Positions 31,432 to 43,282 of a DNA stretch of 64,000 nucleotides are shown here, in pieces. Below the pieces are notes generated by a model that searched no databases, was not told the origin of the DNA, and worked only from the letters and a program-made list of their open reading frames with translations. The stretch comes from Lunularia cruciata. Lineage: Eukaryota; Streptophyta; Marchantiopsida; Lunulariales; Lunulariaceae. Position 1 is the first letter of the stretch; the number at the start of each line of letters is the position of its first letter. The stretch covers positions 9,798,501 through 9,862,500 of the forward strand of contig OX419761.1 of assembly GCA_948567375.1 (NCBI GenBank), given 5' to 3'. The position numbers and the translations under genes were made by a program.

Positions 31432-33324
31432 ATGACAACCCGATAAATATCACTTTTGCGGTAATCGGGTAAGTAAAGTTAGTTCCGGCATAGATATTGG
31501 TACAAAATTCCAAATATGAAGCAAAAAATAATAATCTCAGTTCTTCTTTGTTGCATCTTTAATCTCTCAGGTAGAAACTACACCCAAAAGAGAGTAACAA
31601 GCACTTATCATAGTCTCATTACAAATAAACACTCACTAATCACAACTCCATCAAATCTTTCCAATCAATCTTTATTGTGATGATTCAGTCTCTCCCAAAC
31701 AAGGCACTCACTGCAAAATGACTTCACCTCAAAATTGTGTTCCCCCCTTCTACAACTTCCTCGATCAAAATTGCTTCACATCAACTCAACACTGCACTCA
31801 CAAATGAAAAATACTACCAACACTACAATTCCTCTCAAATTTGTCAAGGCATTTCTCTAATTGCACTTCACTCAAGATGAAACACATAGAATGAAGAACA
31901 AGGCTATGGAATCCAAACATCCAACAAACTACTGACTCGCACTTCAAAATTCTCCAAACACTAATAACTACAGAAACATAGATTTGATACCCAAAATCAA
32001 GCTCAAGTAATGAGCACTAAAACCAGCACTTTGCTTTATCTATTCTCAAAATTATGAGCACTAAACAACATAACACTACAAATGACTCCTTTAAATAGTA
32101 GAGCAATCAATAGTTGCTAACAACTATACCATTCTACAATAACTTTTCTTACATGTAGATCCAAAATGATAATGCACCTCTTCATATCTCCCTCTCTTCA
32201 TCTCAAAAATGGTCCTAATCTGATCCGATGTTTACTTTTGCTTTGGCTTTGAATCCCAAAGAATACTCCTTCATCTCTTGTACTTCAAGTCTACATAATT
32301 CTACTAAGTCCTTTGCTACTTCTACTACCTCTTCACTATAGACTACAATTGAGGTCATGGGTAACCTTTCTAACTCTTTATCTTCCGATCCACTCTTCTC
32401 TAAAGTATCAAGGGTCAAATCTAAGACACCTACACTCTTACCTCTTTTATTGTGTGTCTAACTACTATCAATTCCTTTGCTAATTCAATTGTATCCTCAT
32501 CAAGAATTGTAATTGAAAGCATGTGTACATTATCTACGCATTCAATTTGTAACCCACTTTCTCCTAATCGCTCATGTAATTGACCCAAAGAGACTTATTG
32601 TCTAATCATGCACTTTGAGTTCATTCACTACTACTATTTCTCCTCTAAATCTATCTTATTTTCAATCAAAACTGGAATAAAAGTCATGGGTATCCTAAAT
32701 ATCTTCTTTCCCTACTCTTACTTCCTCTGATGCCTCTTGCAAGACTCCGGAAGTCACTTTCACTGCACTCTGGGGTCTGACTACCTCAGATCTAGTCACC
32801 TTTGTCTTGAGGTGAAGAAACCCAAACTTGTAGAGACCCAAAGAACATATACCCAAAGCACTATGAACCCAAAGACACTAACCTAAAGGCACTCAACTAC
32901 TCTATACATCTACTCCCAAAACTTCAAATGCTTGTTACTTATGCTACATACGTCCAAACTTTGTGATTTTGGTGGCAGCAGAAAGCCCTAAACAAGCCAA
33001 TTCCAATGAAATGTAGCATGCATGATTTGGAATTTTTTTCATTGAGATATAGCCCCCGCAGTAATCCTGACCTGCAACTTCCATTCCTCCTTTGGGTTTG
33101 CATTCCTTCAACGTCTGATCCAAGTTTTTCTTCCTTTGACATGAATTAAGCTTCTTCAGATCTGATCCAATCCAAGTCTTGCTTCCTCCAACACATAGTT
33201 GACTTCCTTGGGCTTGATCAAAACACAGATTTCCCCTCATTTCTTGTTCATTTGGTTTCAATTTGGTTTCAGCAAGGCACTTCTTCTTCAAAACTTGTCC
33301 AAAATGAAAAATGTGGGTACCACA
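31432..33324 (-). repeat. S-type solo LTR S3
   Basis: 1893 bp. On the minus strand it starts TGTGGTACCCACATTTTTCA at 33324 and ends CGGGTTGTCATA at 31432. A perfect 5 bp target duplication, TCTCA, lies at 31427-31431 and 33325-33329. It retains the ORF tail (TLEKSGSEDKELERLPMTSI, 32215-32418) but not the L conserved domain. It is inserted at or very near the start of a Ty3 LTR that ends at 33660. Confidence 0.93.
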
Positions 33325-33329
33325 TCTCA

Positions 33330-33660
33330 TCAAGAGCTTTCCAATGATACCTCACCCATGCAATTTTGAGCTCCCTATAGGAAGATTTCCTAAAGATTCC
33401 CTTTGGTCAAACTTGTTTGACCAATTAGATAGGACAAGGATTGACATGTCATCCATCCAAATAACTAATCCAAGGATGGAGGTTGTTGACAAGTCACTAA
33501 TCCATCTATCTGATCCAAGGGTGGAGCTTCCTTTGAGAGGATCCTCTTTGCTATATAATATAGAGAAGGTGCTCCTTTAGGGCATTAAAGGATTGAGTTG
33601 AAACTTGTGTTTTTTGTCTTGTATCTCTCTTGGAGAGTTCTCTTGTCCTTAGAGTATACA
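33330..33660 (+). repeat. 3' part of a Ty3 5' LTR
   Basis: Assigned as LTR because it ends TATACA immediately before a good primer binding site at 33662 and is followed by gag and RT on the same strand. A TATA-like TATATAATATAGAG occurs at about 33553. The left boundary is uncertain because S3 inserted near it. Confidence 0.65.
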
Positions 33661-33661
33661 A

Positions 33662-33675
33662 TGGTATCAAAGCAA
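33662..33675 (+). other. Primer binding site (initiator tRNA-Met type)
   Basis: TGGTATCAAAGCAAG matches the plant initiator-Met site TGGTATCAGAGC with one G-to-A change. It starts two bases after the LTR end. This distinguishes the element from G-Ty3 and L-Ty3, which have tRNA-Asp-like sites. Confidence 0.85.
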
Positions 33676-34249
33676 GTGTTTTAATTCAAGAGAGTAGATC
33701 ACTCCTATTGGAAGAGCACGAGCTACAGAAATTGAGTAATTTGAGGAGAGAATATAATGCAATTGTTAGACTTGGAACTATTTTAGAGAGCGGATAGGAT
33801 AGAGGCACCAAGAGGATAATTTCTTGCACCTAGCTTCCCATTCTTGAATTCATTTCATATCAAGATTATGTACATCTAATGTGAGAAAATGAGAGTATCT
33901 TTAGTTTATCACATTGGAGCAAAATTCATGGACAGAGTGATGAATTCACCAAACCGGTGATTCTATCTATGGTGGTATACAACAAAGAGTGGGCTTTGAC
34001 AATCTACATTCTATTATGATCTTATGGATTTGAATGTACCGAATTCTCACCCTTTCAATAGGCAAGTAGAAATTTGTTATGTAAGTAGACCAAAAGTGAT
34101 ATCTAGGGATTTTGTAGTCCACAATTTTGGTGAGAAATATTATCAACAAGTGATAGCCTCTGAGGTCCCAATAGTAGTCCCTATAGTTTTTACGCTCTCC
34201 CAAGTGATCATTCTAATCCTATATTGAAGTAGGAAGTAGTAATTGAACA

Positions 34250-35285
34250 TTGGCCGTATGTAGAAATCATGGATCTACAATTGTAGGAGTTGATACAAGA
34301 AATGCAGGGGATGTTGAATGAGTTTTGAGAAATCAAGATGACCATGGAGGAATTGCAAAATCAAATACGTACTATCAAGAATGATCAATTAATAGAAGAA
34401 GGGAAGCCATATCAACAACTAGCACCAACAATAAAACTACTTGGAGAGTTATGCATGCGGATGACACTAATTCCTATCAATAACCAAGCCACATTGTTAC
34501 TACACATGAAAAAGATGTGCAACATTGAGCCTTACAAGGAACATTGTTCCATGGGAGTAGTGGAAGATTGGATTTCAAGAATGAATCAATACCTTTGATT
34601 GTTCACAACGGAGATCACTAATCATTCTGCATGTGTGTTTGCATGCGGGTACTTGACTGATAAAGCCCTCATATGGGTATGACGCTTGGGAACAATCATT
34701 GCTGGTAGAAGGAAGAGGACACTTGGACAGCCATGAAAGAAGTGCTGCTCATGAATTTCCAATCTTTGGATTCCATACAAATGGCCCAAACCAGACTCTA
34801 GGGGTTGAAGTAGAAGAATAACATACAAGAGTATATGGAGGCATTTTTGGATCTACAGGTTACAATAGCCAATATTAGTCCAACCAAAGCTCTTGATAAT
34901 TTCAAGAGAGAATTAAAAGAGTGGATTCACCAAGAGGTAATGCTGAAAAATCCTCATACTATTTTTGAAGCCATTTCCTACACTCAAAGAATAGCAAGGG
35001 TACTTGGGGGAGGTGAAACAATAACACCAATGCAAAACTATCTAGCCAAGTCATACCATTTTGGTGGACCAATTCTTATGGAATTGGCAACATTTGTCTC
35101 CAAGACAAAGGAGCAAGACCTCTCCAAGGAGAACAAGGACGGATCAAAGAAAGGAGAGGAGTCCCATGGGAGAAGGGGTTTAAGTAGAACAACAAGGATG
35201 TTACAATTGTGGCCAAATTGAGCACATAGCCATCAATTGTTGTACTCATTGTCTTAAAGGCACTCAGCCTCCATACAAGCAACCT
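34250..35285 (+). pseudogene. Ty3 Gag with CCHC knuckle (tRNA-Met Ty3)
   Basis: Gag in shifting frames. The first part (34338-34598) includes MTMEELQNQIRTIKNDQLIE, then VVEDWISRMNQYL. After several stops it reads QEYMEAFLDLQVTIANISPT, LKEWIHQEVMLKNPHTIFEA. The zinc knuckle CYNCGQIEHIAINC at 35199-35240 keeps C-x2-C-x4-H-x4-C. This is the capsid/nucleocapsid protein of the element that starts at the PBS at 33662. Confidence 0.82.
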
Positions 35286-35289
35286 CTGA

Positions 35290-36956
35290 ACCACATAGAG
35301 AGACAAATTGAAGAGAAAGATATGAAAACCGCATTGGAAAATGAAGATTGCCAATAAATGTACCTTGTGGCCTTATTGGCTTGGTGAAGAAGAGTAAAAG
35401 CGGAAGGAGGAAGAGGACAAGGTTGGAAAGAAAGAGGAAGATAAATTAATTATTGTAAATGGAGTGCTAGAAGGCAATCTAGTAAGACCCTAGGGCAACA
35501 GAGAATTTCTTGTCTCACTCTATTGCAATAAGGTCGGAGATTGAACTAGAGAAGGATGAGAAGGACAAATTAGAGTTACCTAATGGTCAAATAGAGAGGA
35601 TTGAATCATTACCTAAAAAGGTAATACTCTCTCTAGAAGGGTATCAAGAGGTAATTGAGTGGCAAGTGATACAACTATCTTGTTATGATGCAATCTTGAG
35701 TATGCTATGGATGGAGCATTGCAACCCCACAGTAGATTGGAGAAAGAAAGTAGTGAAAAATAGTCAATGGAAGATCTTTGGGATTAAAGGAAGATCACAA
35801 AGGCAAGAGTTGCCTTTGTTAGTCATAAGGACCATATCTATTGGTAAGACAAATGGATGTTTCATGGGTCTAATAAGAGAAGTCCAGAGTGTCCAACACA
35901 ATGGAAAAATTCTTGAGAAATTGAAAGATGTGGTCAATGAGTTCCAAGATGTCTTTCCAAATGCATTACCCGCAAGTTTACCACCAAAAAGAAGAGTAGA
36001 TCATAAAATTGAGATACTTCCTAGGAAGACACCTCCTTGTAAGGCCCCATAGTAACTATCACCTCATGAGTTAGAAGAATGTAAGGCTCAAATCAAGGAT
36101 ATGTTGCTGAAGGGGTTTATCCAACCCAACGTATCACCATATGGGGCTCTTCTATTGTTTGTGAAGAAGGATAGAACAATGTGCATGTGCATTGACTATT
36201 GGGAACTGAATCAAAAAACTATGAAAAACAAATATCCATTACCTTGCATGGATGACTTGTTTGATCAACTCAATGGGGCAAGGCACTTCACCAAACTTGA
36301 TTTGCAAAGCAATTATAACCAAATTAGGATTCCGGAAGAAGACATACACCAAATGACCTTTCAAACAAGGTATGGTCACTTTGAGTACGTGGTGATGCTA
36401 CTTGGCCTCACCAACGCTCTAGCCACTTTCATGAGTTTGATGAATGACAAAATTTGGTCCATACTTGGATAAATCTGTTATCATTTTTCTTGATGACATC
36501 TTAGTCTATAGTAGGACATTGACAAAGTACAAGCAACATCTACAAGAATTCCTCCCAATTTTGTGTTAAAATAAATGAGATGCCAAAATCTCAAATTGCA
36601 AATTTGGAAAATCTGAAGTTGACTATTTAGGGCAAAGAGTAAGTGTATAGGGTATCTAAGTGCTAAAAGATAAAAATAGAGGTCATTCAAAAGAGAGTGC
36701 TCCAGATATCAGACTCAACTCAAGAGTTTCTTGGGATTGATGGGGTTTTATTGTTGATTTTTCAAGGTCTTCTCAAGATTGCACAACCTCTAACAACACT
36801 ATTGGGCAAGGGGAAGAAGTGGATATGGGGAACTACATAAGAATTGGCCTTTTAGGAGTTGAAAGACGCATTACTACATCACCAATCTTGAAATATTATG
36901 ACCCAAAATGGCCAATCAAGATGGCCATAGATGCATTAGGTGTAGCAATAGGAGGA
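35290..36956 (+). pseudogene. Ty3 protease-RT-start of RNase H (tRNA-Met Ty3), truncated
   Basis: The protease tail CYDAILSMLWMEHCNPTVDW lies at about 35680-35740. RT follows with [63 protein letters not shown] and, after a frame change at about 36475, IIFLDDILVYSRT with an intact D-D pair. FLGLMGFY and the RNase H start ILKYYDPKWPIKMAIDALGV follow. At about 36956 the sequence switches to L-LTR coding sequence (NNGYKVESSQ). RNase H is cut short and integrase is missing. Frameshifts and stops make it inactive. Confidence 0.88.
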
Positions 36957-37473
36957 CCAACAATGGCTACAAAGTGGAGTCCTCTCAAAACCTGATTAAG
37001 CAAAGCATTGTGGGGACACTCATGGCCATATTCAAGCCCAAGCAAACAATATACGTGAACATGCAGCAAGTGGTCTTCTTTCATCAGATGTTTGCAAGAG
37101 AGAAGGTGAACTAGGCAAAGTGTTTCCATCAGAGAACAAGGCACATGATCATAAATTGGAAGACCAATTTTCCAACACACTTTTTTGCACCACTTGTAGC
37201 GCACTTCTACTTTGGATTCAACTTGCTGATAATGGAGGAGAGGCAACATATGGTTTTGCATTTCCATCTTGATCTTCAATGAGAAGCGGATTAAAAAAGG
37301 CAACGATACATTGTACAACTACGAGCCAACAACAAGCATTTCATCAAAACGGGATAGAGAGATACGGTGGAAGGAAGAAGTCCAAAGACAAAGAAGAAGA
37401 CTAAATCCAAAGAAGTGGCCTAACCCTAGCCACAACAAAAGACCTGAAGACTCAATCCATGAGGTAAGAAGGC
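36957..37473 (+). pseudogene. L-LTR conserved-domain ORF, copy L5 (partial)
   Basis: Reads NNGYKVESSQNLIKQSIVG, MAIFKPKQTIYVNMQQVVFF, HQMFAREKVN (stop) AKCFHQ, HFFAPLVAHFYFGFNLL and LHFHLDLQ, then a Lys-rich tail. It is fused on its left to a Ty3 RNase H and on its right to the S2 solo LTR. The rest of L5 resumes at 39294. Confidence 0.75.
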
Positions 37474-39288
37474 TATGGTACCTACATTTTTCATTTTGAA
37501 CCAGTTTTAAAGAAGAAGTGCATTATTGAAACCAAATTGAAACCAAATTGAAAAGAAATGATGAGAAGCATGTATTTTGATTTGACCTGAAGAAGTCTAC
37601 TTTGTGTCAGAGGAAGAGGAAGAAGGAGGTCAGATGCCGCAGGAGGGTTTCTTTGCATCGGAATAAAGGTTGCAGGTCAGGATTGCTGCAGGGGCCATAT
37701 CTCAATGAACACGTGTCCAAATCATACTTGCTACATTTTGTTGGAAGTGTCTCATTTAGGGCTTTCCATTACCACCAAAATTGTAAACTTTGGACGCATG
37801 TAGCAGATGTTACAAGCATTTGAAGTTTTGGGAGTAGATGTATAGAGTAGTTGAGTGTCTTCGGGTTGGTGTCTTTGAGTCTATATAACTTCAGACTTTA
37901 GACTTCAAGTTTACACAACTTTGGGTCTAGACTTTTCCTCAAGATAAATATAATTCAACCCGAGGTAGTCAGACATTGGATGTAAGAGTCTTTAGGTCAG
38001 ATATTTGAAGCATCTAAAATAGTTATGATCGGGAAAGAAGTTACTTAGGATACCCATGACTTCAATTTCAATTCTGATTGAAGATATAATAGAATTAGAA
38101 CAGAAATAGTAGTAGTGAATGAACCCAAAGTGCATGATCAGATAGTAAGTGTCTTTGGGTCAATTACATGAGCAATTAGGGGAAAATGGGTTACAAATTT
38201 AAGCTATAGATAGCATACCTATGCTTTTAATTACAATTCTTGATGAGGATATAGTAGAATTAGCAAAGGAATTGATAGTAATTAGACCTAAAGTTGTAGA
38301 AGTAGGAGTGCATGTGTCTTTGGAGTTGTCATCTGAGACATTAGAACAAGTGGGTCGGAAGATATAACGTTAAATAAGGACCTACTAGTGTAATTGTAGT
38401 TCAGAGTGAAGAAGACATAGAAATAGTGAAGGATTTGGTAGTTGAAGATAAACCAAAAGAATGAGCAGTAATAGGAAGATCATCAAGTTTGGAAGCCAAA
38501 GAAGAGGTTGACATTGGATTGGAGTAGTAACCGTTTTGAGATTTGAAGAGGCAGATATGAAGAGGTGCATTATCATTTCAGATCTACAAGTAGAAAGAGT
38601 TGTTAGGAAATGGTATATTAGTTAGTAACTATCAAGTGCTCTGCCTATTAAGGGTGGCATTTGCAATATGTTGTTGTTCATTATTCATTATTTTTGAGAA
38701 TAGATAAAGCAAAGTGCGGATTTCAGTACTCGTTGCTTGAGCTTGATTCCGAGTATCAACATTATGTGTTTGTGTTTGTGAGTGTGTGAAGAATCAGTAT
38801 GCTTGTTGGATGTTGGATTCCATAACCTTGATCTTCATCTTGTGTGTTTGATCTTGAGTGAAGTGCAATCGGAGCAATGCCTTGACAGATCTCAGAGGAA
38901 TTGTAATGTTGGTAGTATTCTACATTTGTGAATGCAACGCAATGTTGATGTGAAGCAATTTCAATCAAGGAAGGTGTGCCTTTAGTGGAGGGGTGGAACA
39001 TAATTTTGAGATAAAGTCGTTTTGCAATGAAGTGTCATTTTTGGGAGAATCTGAATCATCACAATCAAGATTGTTTGGAAAGATTTGATGAAGTTGTGAT
39101 TATATATGACAAATTGTTGTAACAAGACTATGTATCAATGCTTGTTACTCTCTTCTGGGTGTAGTTGCTACCTAAGAGATTAAAGACAAAATCAAGGACT
39201 ACATTGTGACATTTTTGACTAGTATCTTTGCAAGAACAAAATTTACTTACCTGATTACCGCAAAAGTGATATTTTCTAGGTTGTCACA
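37474..39288 (+). repeat. S-type solo LTR S2
   Basis: 1815 bp. Starts TATGGTACCTACATTTTTCA and ends TAGGTTGTCACA. A perfect 5 bp target duplication, AAGGC, is at 37469-37473 and 39289-39293. It splits the L5 coding region between its two blocks. The uninterrupted site is seen in copy L7 near 62700-62720. Confidence 0.93.
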
Positions 39289-39293
39289 AAGGC

Positions 39294-40860
39294 GGTGAAG
39301 GACAAGATTCAAAGATAGAGTCTGAACTGGAGATAGAATCCAAAAGAGGAGATTCCAAAGAAGCTAAACTCACTTTATAGAGTGAGGATTCCGGGAGTGA
39401 GAGTGAAGGTGAAGATGAAGTCCAACAATCAGTTGAGGCAAAAGAGGATGAGGCATTCTATGCAGCGATTGATCATATGGAGGGAGGAGACGGCCCTTGC
39501 TTGCCCATGGAGGAGATGGATGAAGAACCAAAGAAGGAAGACTGGAAGGGAGGAAGAGCCAAGAGGTCAATGATAGTTGAACCTATAGGTCCAAGCTCAA
39601 CCTATAAGGAAGAAGTAAGCTTGGAGGGAATGTCATTGAAGGTATGAAAATCAAGACTCTGGGAGAAGGCTTTGGTGGAAGAAGCATCAATAGCAACGGA
39701 GTACAAAGAAGGAGCCAAAGACAAAGAAGGCTTTAATGGGGTGAAGTATTTGTTGCATATTGTGAGTCCATTGTTAGAGCTATTGAAGAAGCAGAAGAAA
39801 GTGATCCAACAAGATCATGTGGAGGTGAAGAATGAGTTGCAAATGGTGAAGTATTTGCTACATGAAGTAAAGGAATTGAAAGAGATTGTAACTCAAAGAG
39901 AAGAAGAAGCTAAGGAACTTTGAGTGGATCCAGCCTTGAAGAAGAACACTTTTGAGAACTTGCAAGAGAATTTCAAGAAGCATGGAAGAGAGATGCACAG
40001 TCAAGCCAAAGAGTTGAAAGAGAAGACAACATTATTGGTGAAGATGAAAGGTGAAGTCAACAAAGTTTGCATTGAAAGCATTCATGTGAAGGCGATGGTG
40101 GTTGTGATAGAGCAGGAGTTAGAGAGCTTGAAGAAGAGTGCAGCAAGGAAGGATCAAGCATGGTAGAGGGAGTTGGTGATCCGACACCAAGAGGAAGAAA
40201 GATTGAGAAGCTTGGCAAGAAGTGCTGAGGTGCAAAGTGCTTAGTATGTGGAGGAAAAGAAGATGCTTGTAGCCAAGTACAAAGACAAGTTGAAGATGTA
40301 AAGAGAAGAGTTGAAAGCATAATGATCTTGAGGGTATGTATCAAAGTTAGTAAGAGAAGTTGTTGGAAGACTATGAGCAATGCTTAGCATGGAATCTGAG
40401 GGAAAGTTGAAGGAAGTGAGACTGCATGAGTTGAAGTTGCTAGTGCAGGAAACAAGAAAGAGGAAAGCAAAAGATGTAGATATGAACACTCTATTGATTT
40501 GTTTAAGGTAATAAGTGGATAGGAAGATAATTGAAGTAGGAGAAAATGTAAGTCTTAGATTAGACTTAGTAAATTCAGAGTTAGAGAGACTTTGGAGTAG
40601 TATGAAGGAAGATAAGAAGTTTGAAGTTGTAGAAGTAGACGTAAAGGTGTCTTTGGATCAATAACCTAAGACATTAGAGAAGATTGGGTTGGAGGATAAA
40701 GATGTAGAAAGGTTACCTATGACCTCAATTGTAGTTTGTAGTGAAAAGATAGTAGAAATAGCAAAGGAATAAGTAGAATTAGATAGACCCAAAGAAGGAG
40801 AAGTGATAGGATAATCATCGGGTTTGGAAGCCAAAGAAGAAGTAGACATCGGATTGGAGT
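39294..40860 (+). pseudogene. L-LTR acidic linker and coiled-coil ORF, copy L5
   Basis: The acidic linker (about 39300-39560) is followed by a frame from 39672 to about 40320 with few stops: KEGFNGVKYLLHIVSPLLEL, KQKKVIQQDHVEVKNELQMV, KYLLHEVKELKEIVTQREEE, then VVVIEQELESLKKSAARKDQ. The C-terminal part has RLHELKLLVQETRKRKAKD and SLDQ, TLEKIGLEDKDVERLPMTSI. Heptad-like Leu/Val spacing over more than 200 residues indicates a coiled coil. It is the best match to copy L7 at the window end and aligns with the more diverged L4 along its length. Confidence 0.75.
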
Positions 40861-41646
40861 AGGAACAAAGTTGAGATTTATAGAGGAAAATATGAAGAGG
40901 TGGATTGTGATTTCAGATCTGCAAGTTTGTAGAGTTGTAGAACTTTATTTTTGTTAGTAACTGTCAATTGCTCTACTATTTAAAGGAGGCATTTGTAGTC
41001 CTATGTTGTTCAGTATTGATAATTTCTGAAGATAGATAAAGTAAAGTGCTGAGTTCAGTGCTTGTCGCTTGAGCTTAATTTGAGTATTGATTTTGTGTGT
41101 GTGCTCGTGAGTGTGTGGAGAATTTTGAAGTGCAAGTTAGTGTGTTTGATAGATTCAGCAGCCTTGATCTTCATTTTATGTGTTTGATCTTGAGTGAAGT
41201 GCAATTGAAGCAATGCCTGAATAGATTTGAGAGGAATTGTAGTGTTGGTAGTATTTTGCAATTGTGAGTGCAGCGTTGAGTTGACCTGAAGCAATTTTGA
41301 TCACGGAAGTTGTGCCTTCAATGGAAGGTTGGAACAAAATTTTGAGATGAAGGTGCTTTGCAGTGAAGTAGCCATCTTCAAAGAAATTTGAATCATCACA
41401 ATTAAGATTTGTTTGGACAGAATTTGATGGAGTTGTGATAAAGGAGTGTTGAGTTATGATGAGACTGAGCGTCAGTGATTGTTACTCTCTTTCATGTGGT
41501 TTCTACCTGAGAGACTAAAGAAGAACTCAAGAAGAAGTACATTGTTACTATTGGCTTTACATTTGACCAATTCTGACTCGTATCTCTGTGGGAACAAACT
41601 TTACTTACTTGATTACCACAAAAGCGCTATTTTCCAGGTTGTCAAA
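40861..41646 (+). repeat. 3' end of L LTR copy L5
   Basis: Non-coding end of L5: TATA box (CTATTTAAAGGAGGC) at about 40976, then the conserved R/U5-like sequence ending CAGGTTGTCAAA at 41646. No PBS follows. Confidence 0.85.
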
Positions 41647-43277
41647 TGGAAGAGAACCACCAATCAGAAAAATGCAATTGGCATTGCCAAAGAAACATTC
41701 CTACCCATGAGGCAACAAAGAAAGTCACTTTGAGTCAACACGATGACTCTAAGCCAGAAAATGAGAAGCCAATGAATGTAGCCAAAACAAAGGAGGCCCT
41801 AAAAAATCAACTAAGACATGATAAGGACTCCTTTCCTTTGTTGATGTTAGCATGCATTCTCTACATGGTGATGCTTACAATGGAGGTTTTGGAGGAGATC
41901 CTATTGTTGTACTAGAAATTGGATCCAAAGATGACAGAACTAGCAGCTCTTGTGCACCAACTAGCTCAAGCCAAGGTGAACAAGAATGCCAAAGAGAGAG
42001 ATTGGCAACTAGAGGAATTCTAAAGGGAGGATATAAAAGGACATGAGAAGTATGAGATGCTACTCTAGTACTTAAATAAAGAGGTTCATGATTACAATCA
42101 ACAAATCTTCCAACAACAAAATCAACATAAAGATGAGATCCAAAACTAGGATGACAAACTCATGACCTTGCAAATCAAACTGGAAATGGCTCATGCTAAC
42201 ATGAATAAGTGGAGATGAGATATGATAATCTGAAGTAGTTGACCAACCTTCATATCTCAAACTTATCCACAAACTTGAAATGGAAATAGGAGAGGAGAGC
42301 ATAACAAGAGACAATAATCCATAAGGAAATGAAATATGAGCTTTGTAACAAATGAACCAACATGGAAAATGAACAAGTTGGGTTGCTCATGATTATTGGG
42401 CATATAATAATGCAACTACTCAGCCAATTGGAATGAATGGCCAATTGGACCTCCCAATATATGAAGGCAAAGGACTTGCAAACCCAAATTGATGCACTAC
42501 ACAAACAAGCATATCATGATGTTTTCTACCAAGCTGAAAGCCACACCAATGCAAAATTTGAGGAGGTGCAAACCGGCTTTGTATAGGTTGTGGATGGATA
42601 GAAAAAGGAGCCCATAGAACTCATTCAAATATGCAAAGCAATTGGAAGTTTGTCAAAAGCACCACCAGCTCCTCCCAACAAGGAATAACAAGTAGGGTAT
42701 TATCTTTTGAAGGCAACAATAGTCATTTCTGTTCCCAGATGATAGAATGCAATTTAGAACATGTAGTTGAGGTTTTGGTTTTTTGTACTTACGAGGTTTG
42801 TACTTTGTACTTAGTCAGTAAGAAGCAGCATAAAAGGTTAATGTTAGCCAATTAGAGGTAAAATACAATTGGTTGAGGTTACTATAGTCCATAGGTACCT
42901 AACTTTTGGGTTAGGGATAATAGATAAGGTTTGATCAACACTAAGTGGCTTAGATATAACTGGGAAATTTACATCCCTTGTAGCCATTGGATCTTTTCAC
43001 AACTATGTAGGAAGTGTATAAAAGACTTGGGCTTGATGATCATTGGTTCGATCTGGTGCATCCTTCTTTTGCAATAATACAAAGTCTATACCATCATGAC
43101 TCTTGATTTGGTGTATGTGTATTATTAGTCTACACTTGGTATGAATGATGGCATTCTTAGCTGAGTAGGAGTGAAGAATCTTGAGGTACAAACCAAAGCA
43201 CTAGAATGCATGGTAGTATTTGTATGGAACTAGATAAACAACTCTAGGAGCTCAACCAAGGTCATGAACAATACAAG
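41647..43277 (+). pseudogene. Y2: decayed coiled-coil coding sequence
   Basis: The first 900 bp read as Lys/Glu/Gln-rich protein in one main frame with stops, for example KEALKNQLRHDKDSFPLLML, KMTELAALVHQLAQAKVNKN, YNQQIFQQQNQHKDEIQN and LMTLQIKLEMAHANMNKW. It resembles the coiled-coil part of the L/Y proteins in style and in a DKDSFPLLM-type start, but homology is not proven. The last 600 bp show no coding signal; a TATA-like TATAAAAGACTTGG at about 43018 could belong to an LTR. S4 inserted at its right end. Confidence 0.4.
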
Positions 43278-43282
43278 AATAG

